DNA of 10,313 bases, from assembly GCA_035527235.1 (NCBI GenBank), contig DATLAV010000004.1, positions 1 to 10,313 of the forward strand. Direction: 5' to 3'. Shown here piece after piece: positions 6,474 to 10,313 of the stretch (position 1 is the first letter of the stretch; each line of letters begins with the position of its first letter). A model generated the notes under the pieces. It did not search any database and was not told the DNA's origin. It saw only the letters and a program-made list of their open reading frames with translations. Position numbers and translations under genes: made by a program. The stretch comes from BS750m-G28 sp035527235. Its GTDB lineage: Archaea; Thermoproteota; Bathyarchaeia; TCS64.

Positions 6474-8231
6474 ATGGTCAACCTGGTTTTCGACCACTAT
6501 CACGGCTACGACGAGATGACGGAGACCCTCAAGGGCCTCGCTGAGGAGCACCCGTCCATCTGCGAGCTCTACTCGATAGGGAAGAGCACCGCAGGGCGGG
6601 AGCTCTGGCTCATGGAGCTGACCACGAAGTCCACGGGCGACGCCTGCGATAAGCCCGCCGTTTACGTCGACGGTAACACTCACTCAGGGGAGGTGACCGG
6701 GAAGGAGGTCAGCCTCTGGATGATCAAGTACCTTCTGGAGGGTTACGGGAGGGACGACGAGATCACAGGGCTGCTGGACACCCGCTGCTTCTACATTCTG
6801 CCCTGCCTCAACCCCGACGGAGCGGAGATCTACCTGAACACGCCGTACAAGAGGACGGGAGGGGGCATCCCGAACCCCGAGTTCGAGTGGAAAGAAGGAC
6901 TCTACGAGGAGGACGTCGACGGCGATGGCTTCATCACCCAGATGAGGGTCAGGGACCCCAACGGCGACTGGAAGGTCAGCGATGAGGACCCGAGGATACT
7001 GGTGAAACGGGAGCCCGACGAGTTCGGGGGCGTCTACTACAAGGTCTACGGGGAGGGGCTGATCCGTGGCTACGACGGCGGAGAGATAAAGCTGGCGCCG
7101 TCCCGGTGGATCGGGGGCACCAACAGGAACTGGCCTGAGAGGTGGAAGCCGGAGAGCAGAGCCTACGGCGTCGACGTCCCCCTGGACGAGCCCGAGGCCC
7201 GGGCGCAGGCCGACTTCTGGAGGACTCATAAGAACATCTGTGGCGGCCTCGCGTATCACACCCACGGTGGCATCATCGTACGCTCCTCTAGTGCCGTCGG
7301 CGACGAGGAGCTCGACATCAGGGACATCGCCACCTACGAGTTCATGGGAGAGATGGGGACGGAGCTCACAGGCGAGTCGAAGTACCCGAGCGTTGGAGGC
7401 AACAGCGCTTTGTTCACCCTTGACCCCCAGAAGCCCAGGGTAGGGACGGCGAAGGACTTCTTCTTCGACATAATGGGGGTCTACGCCTGGACCTACGAAC
7501 TCTGGGACTTCGCCGGCCACGCCGGCCTCGGCAACTTCAAGGAGAGGGGCGGCATCAGGTTCGGCCGGGAGGACAACAGGACCGAGGAGGAGAACCTGAA
7601 GTTACTGAAATGGAACGACGAGGCCCTGGACGGTGACGGCTTCTCCGAATGGACTCCTCGCGACCACCCGCAGCTGGGCCTCGTGGAGATCGGCGGCTGG
7701 AAGGACAAGTTCACCTGGAGGAACCCCCCTGACAAGTTCATCGAGGAGGAGTGCGCGAGGGCAGGGACCTTCATGATCGCCTACGCCTCCCTGACCCCCC
7801 TCATCGACCTCAAGGTCGAGAAGGAGGATCTCGGGTCGGGCTTGTACAAGGTCACCGCAGTTGTGAGGAACGACGGTTTCCTGCCAACGAACATCACAGA
7901 GCAGTCGAGGAAGGCCAACATCGCGAAGCCTATCACCGTCGAGGTGGAGTACGGCGGAGGCGTCGAGGTGCTCATGGGCTCGAGGAAGGCGGAGCTCGGT
8001 CATATCGAGGGGAGGAGCGACAGGCTCCCGGGCAGGTTCTACACCAACCTGGGGCCCAAGAGGGATCCCCCAGGCCGTTACTTCGGGGGAATGTACGGCC
8101 AGGGAGGGGACAAGTCACTGAAGGCTGCTCAGTGGCTCCTCAGAGTGAAGGGCGGGAAGGCCGAAGTGACCGTCGTGGCCAACTCCGAGAAGGGCGGAGT
8201 CTTAAGAAAGAGAGTGGAGTTAGAGGGATGA
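6474..8231 (+). CDS. M14-family zinc carboxypeptidase, copy B
   Basis: This complete 585-residue protein is a zinc carboxypeptidase-type enzyme expected to trim peptides from the C-terminus or hydrolyse related amide bonds. The catalytic domain spans about residues 5-400: THSGE zinc site (H70, E73), NPDG (113-116), DVDGDG loop (147-152), NRNW (217-220) for the substrate carboxylate, the third zinc ligand in AYHTHGG (H262), and TYELWD (E342) as general base. The remaining 180 or so residues include a beta-rich, Ig-like part (about 445-585) of unknown role. There is no signal peptide or membrane segment, so it is probably cytosolic. Most of the catalytic domain aligns with the left-edge copy A, but the region after H262 differs (GGIIVRSSS against SGIVMRPYA), suggesting a different specificity pocket. 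The start has a good TATA box and almost no leader. It is the only plus-strand gene here and converges on the S9 gene 26 bases away. Confidence 0.95.
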   Translation: MVNLVFDHYHGYDEMTETLKGLAEEHPSICELYSIGKSTAGRELWLMELTTKSTGDACDKPAVYVDGNTHSGEVTGKEVSLWMIKYLLEGYGRDDEITGLLDTRCFYILPCLNPDGAEIYLNTPYKRTGGGIPNPEFEWKEGLYEEDVDGDGFITQMRVRDPNGDWKVSDEDPRILVKREPDEFGGVYYKVYGEGLIRGYDGGEIKLAPSRWIGGTNRNWPERWKPESRAYGVDVPLDEPEARAQADFWRTHKNICGGLAYHTHGGIIVRSSSAVGDEELDIRDIATYEFMGEMGTELTGESKYPSVGGNSALFTLDPQKPRVGTAKDFFFDIMGVYAWTYELWDFAGHAGLGNFKERGGIRFGREDNRTEEENLKLLKWNDEALDGDGFSEWTPRDHPQLGLVEIGGWKDKFTWRNPPDKFIEEECARAGTFMIAYASLTPLIDLKVEKEDLGSGLYKVTAVVRNDGFLPTNITEQSRKANIAKPITVEVEYGGGVEVLMGSRKAELGHIEGRSDRLPGRFYTNLGPKRDPPGRYFGGMYGQGGDKSLKAAQWLLRVKGGKAEVTVVANSEKGGVLRKRVELEG

Positions 8232-8245
8232 CCCCTCAATCCCCA

Positions 8246-8257
8246 TTTTAAAAAAAA
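8246..8257. terminator. shared terminator of convergent M14 and S9 genes
   Basis: TTTT followed by eight A residues fills the short gap between the two stop codons. The A8 is a T8 run on the minus strand directly after the S9 stop, a strong archaeal terminator signal. The T4 can serve the plus-strand gene weakly. Confidence 0.6.
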
Positions 8258-10192
8258 TTAGAGGTACTTGGCGAACCAGTCGACGTGCCTCTGGTAGTAG
8301 TCGACCTTGTTGGAGGGCTTTTTCCTGATGCCGTGGCCCTCCCCCATGTACCTGACCAGCATGGTGTCGACGCCGAGGCGTTTCACCGCCTTGAACATCT
8401 CCTCGCTCTGCCCGATGGGGCAGGTGTAGTCCGCCTCCCCGTGGAGCAGAAGCAGGGGTGTCACCACGTTTCTTACATGGGTGATGGGGCTCCATTGGGC
8501 GAGGAGCGCCAGGTTCTCGTAGGGGATCCCGTTGAACTCCTGCTCCATGAGGCTGGAGACCGCTGAGGTACCGGCGAAGCTGAGGAGGTTGGTGACGCAG
8601 GCTCTGGAGACCGCCGCCTTAAACCTGTCCGTCTGGGTAACGACCCAGTTGGTCATGTAGCCACCGTAGCTCCCGCCGGTGACCCCGAGTCTCTTGGCGT
8701 CTATGAATGGGAACCTCTCGATGGCGACGTCGAGACCGAGCATCAGGTCCCTGTAGTCGCCGCCGCCCCAGTTGAGGACGCAGCCGTCGCTGAACGCCTG
8801 GCCGTAGCCGCTGCTCCCCCTCGGGTCCACCATGACTACGACGTAGCCCGCGGAGGCGACTATCTGCACCATCTCGTTGAAGCTGTATCCGAACATGCCG
8901 TGGGGGCCGCCGTGGATGTACTGGAGGGTTGGGTACTTTCTACCTTCCTCGAAGCCCCTGGGCTTCACTATATAGCCCTTCACGTCGTAGCCGTCGAAGG
9001 TCTTGAACCAGTAGGCCTCGGAGTCGCTGACGTGGAAGTCCCTGAGGAAGCCGTTGACGTCGGTGAGCTTGGACTCTCCCGTCCCGTCGACGGAGGCGAT
9101 GTGCACCTCAGCCGGGTGGATGGCGTCGACCTTCAGGTAGGTCACTTTGCCGTCGGTGGAGATACTCAGGTCGCCTCCCCGGTAGATCTGCCAGTCCCCC
9201 GACATCACTTCTACTATCTCTCCTCCCTCGGGGCTAATTGAAAGAAGGGGAACCCTGCCTCGATCGCCTGCCGTGAAGAAGATGCGGTCGCCCTTGGCGG
9301 ACCATACGAATGATGAGCAGGGTCTGTCCAGCTTGCTTACGAGGTCCTTGAAGCCCTCACCATCTGTGGAGATCAGCCAGAGGTGGAGATCCTCGTGGAC
9401 ACTGTCGTTGCTCGTGTCCGCCCTAGTCGTGGCGAGGTAGGCGATGTACCTGCCGTCGGGTGAGCACTGGGGCTTGTAGGCCGCCCCCAGGGTGCAGGTG
9501 ATCTGGCGCTCCTTCTTTGTCTCGACGGAGACCGCCCAGACGTCGTTCCTGACGAAGAGGTCACTCTGTTCGCTCCTGTCAGAGACGAAGATAACCTCCC
9601 GGCTGTCCGCCGACCAGCAGATGGAGTGGTCGTCGTGGTCCCCAGAGGTGAGCTTCTCCGCCTCTCCCCCGGAACTGGGCACTACGAAGACGTGGGTCCT
9701 CGTGAAGTCCATGAAGCCTGTGAGGTGTTTCATCATCAGCCTCTCCATGATGACGATGTTCTCTTGGTCCGGCTTCGGGTCGTCCGTCGCCGTGAAAGCC
9801 AGTGCCGAGCCGTCGGGGGCCCACGCCAGGGTCTCCCCCGCCCTGTGGATGAAGGCGTTGCTAGTCTCGAAGCTCACGAGGGTGCGTCTGCCGTTCCCCT
9901 CCGGGTCGACGAGGCAGAGATCTCTCTTTCCCTCGTTGGTTGAGTAGAAGGCGAGGGTCCTGCTGTCGGGTGACCATCGAGGGGTTCCGCTCTTGCTGTC
10001 GTCCGTGACCTTGAAGGGCTTGGAGTCAGCTGTGGAGACGACCCAGATGTCCCGCTTCTGCTTGTCCTCCTCCATGTCGAACTCGGAGACGACGTATGCG
10101 ACCCATCTTCCGTCAGGTGAGATCCTGGGATCCGAGACCGTCTTGATATCCACCATATCCCTCGGAGTGATTGGTTTCTTTAATGCGCTCAT
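8258..10192 (-). CDS. S9-family serine peptidase (acylaminoacyl-peptidase/prolyl oligopeptidase type)
   Basis: This 644-residue serine peptidase has an N-terminal beta-propeller with repeated TolB/WD-like blades (SPDGRWVAY, SPDSRTLAF, APDGSALAF, SADSREVIF, SPDGRYIAY) over about residues 15-370, then an alpha/beta-hydrolase domain. The catalytic triad is visible: Ser in GGSYGGYM (near 508), Asp in HGEADYTCP (near 588) and His in GEGHG (near 620). The blades and GGSYGGYM fit subfamily S9C. Such enzymes release acylated or free N-terminal residues or dipeptides from short peptides, with the propeller excluding folded proteins. There is no signal peptide, so it is probably cytosolic. I chose ATG 10190-10192 over one 19 codons upstream because a CTTTTAATATC box lies about 28 bases before it and the shorter start begins MSALKKPITPRDMVDIK, typical of the family. 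It ends at an oligo-T run. Confidence 0.95.
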   Translation of the reverse strand: MSALKKPITPRDMVDIKTVSDPRISPDGRWVAYVVSEFDMEEDKQKRDIWVVSTADSKPFKVTDDSKSGTPRWSPDSRTLAFYSTNEGKRDLCLVDPEGNGRRTLVSFETSNAFIHRAGETLAWAPDGSALAFTATDDPKPDQENIVIMERLMMKHLTGFMDFTRTHVFVVPSSGGEAEKLTSGDHDDHSICWSADSREVIFVSDRSEQSDLFVRNDVWAVSVETKKERQITCTLGAAYKPQCSPDGRYIAYLATTRADTSNDSVHEDLHLWLISTDGEGFKDLVSKLDRPCSSFVWSAKGDRIFFTAGDRGRVPLLSISPEGGEIVEVMSGDWQIYRGGDLSISTDGKVTYLKVDAIHPAEVHIASVDGTGESKLTDVNGFLRDFHVSDSEAYWFKTFDGYDVKGYIVKPRGFEEGRKYPTLQYIHGGPHGMFGYSFNEMVQIVASAGYVVVMVDPRGSSGYGQAFSDGCVLNWGGGDYRDLMLGLDVAIERFPFIDAKRLGVTGGSYGGYMTNWVVTQTDRFKAAVSRACVTNLLSFAGTSAVSSLMEQEFNGIPYENLALLAQWSPITHVRNVVTPLLLLHGEADYTCPIGQSEEMFKAVKRLGVDTMLVRYMGEGHGIRKKPSNKVDYYQRHVDWFAKYL

Positions 10193-10214
10193 GGGTACAG
10201 GGTATCGGGCCTTT

Positions 10215-10225
10215 GATATTAAAAG
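10215..10225 (-). promoter_or_regulatory. TATA-box promoter of the S9 peptidase
   Basis: The minus strand reads CTTTTAATATC, centred about 28 bases before the ATG at 10192, giving a leaderless or nearly leaderless transcript. It lies inside the longer alternative ORF, which argues against the upstream start at 10249. Confidence 0.65.
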
Positions 10226-10268
10226 ACATGCGCCCGGCAGGATATTCACTGGGTTTCTTAGTTTCCTG

Positions 10269-10284
10269 AAAAATGGTGGAAAAA
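10269..10284 (-). terminator. possible T-rich terminator of an off-window gene
   Basis: Two T5 runs (10280-10284 and 10269-10273) follow a possible stop codon at 10288-10290 on the minus strand. The arrangement resembles the ends of other genes in this window. Confidence 0.3.
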
Positions 10285-10287
10285 GGG

Positions 10288-10311
10288 TTAGAGGGGGGCG
10301 TTGAAGTGGCT
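10288..10311 (-). CDS. possible 3' end of an upstream minus-strand gene (fragment)
   Basis: One minus-strand frame from the right edge reads SHFNAPL followed by TAA, with T-rich sequence just after it. Seven codons are far too few to identify a gene. It is listed because a gene ending here would fit the tandem minus-strand layout. Confidence 0.2.
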   Translation of the reverse strand, partial: SHFNAPL

Positions 10312-10313
10312 GA

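Noticed and set aside
6684..7520. 278-codon minus-strand ORF opposite M14 copy B
   Set aside because: It lies wholly inside the clearly coding M14 gene, has low-complexity Pro/Val/Asp/Leu-rich composition and no recognisable motif. It is a GC-rich antisense shadow.
7751..8251. 166-codon plus-strand ORF overlapping the end of M14 copy B
   Set aside because: Its Arg/Gly/His-rich composition is typical of a shifted frame. The M14 frame continues intact with conserved beta-domain sequence to 8231.
9993..10304. 103-codon plus-strand ORF at the right edge
   Set aside because: Most of it is antisense to the S9 N-terminus and its promoter. It has no family-like sequence, and no TATA box was noticed before it.

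Overview
The window looks like a chromosomal segment of a GC-rich archaeon, probably uncultured. Most genes have an archaeal-type TATA-like box (CTTTTTATAC, CTTATACT, CTTTTAATATC) about 25-35 bases before a start codon that has little or no leader. Shine-Dalgarno sites are weak or absent, TTG and GTG starts occur, AGG is a favoured arginine codon, and oligo-T runs follow several genes. I cannot place the lineage from sequence alone. A peptide-degrading thermoproteotal or bathyarchaeal-type organism is only a guess.

The layout is dense and mostly on the minus strand. Reading right to left (5' to 3' on the minus strand): a possible last few codons of an off-window gene (10288-10311); an S9-family prolyl-oligopeptidase/acylaminoacyl-peptidase (8258-10192); one plus-strand gene, a complete M14 zinc carboxypeptidase (6474-8231), convergent with S9 and divergent from the next gene; a metallo-beta-lactamase-fold hydrolase (5740-6357); a two-repeat MgtE/SLC41-type cation transporter (4316-5536) followed after 20 bases by a zinc-ribbon/PrsW-type intramembrane metalloprotease (3276-4295); the alpha (2250-3224) and beta (1277-2248) subunits of a thiamine-diphosphate 2-oxoacid dehydrogenase E1; and a second M14 carboxypeptidase, a close paralogue of the first, cut off by the left edge (1-1219). 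There are no tRNA, rRNA, CRISPR or insertion-sequence signals, and no gene-free stretch longer than about 205 bases.

Functionally the window is rich in peptidases: two M14, one S9 and one PrsW-like. The M14 and S9 proteins lack visible signal peptides and so probably act on peptides inside the cell. A 2-oxoacid dehydrogenase E1 next to them would suit oxidation of amino-acid-derived 2-oxoacids, but that link is inference. No E2 (lipoyl acyltransferase) or E3 gene is present in the window.

The most unusual feature is the E1 alpha subunit. Its fold and operon partner look normal, yet several positions that normally bind thiamine diphosphate and Mg2+ are changed: GDG to GEG, the second Asn of ENN to Ser, and RxxGHxxxD to QxxGNxxxR. 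Other points of interest are the zinc-ribbon/PrsW fusion, a T7 run and overlapping upstream ORF at the start of the transporter gene, and an inverted repeat in the divergent M14/metallo-hydrolase promoter region. I found no clearly new multi-gene defence or mobile system.
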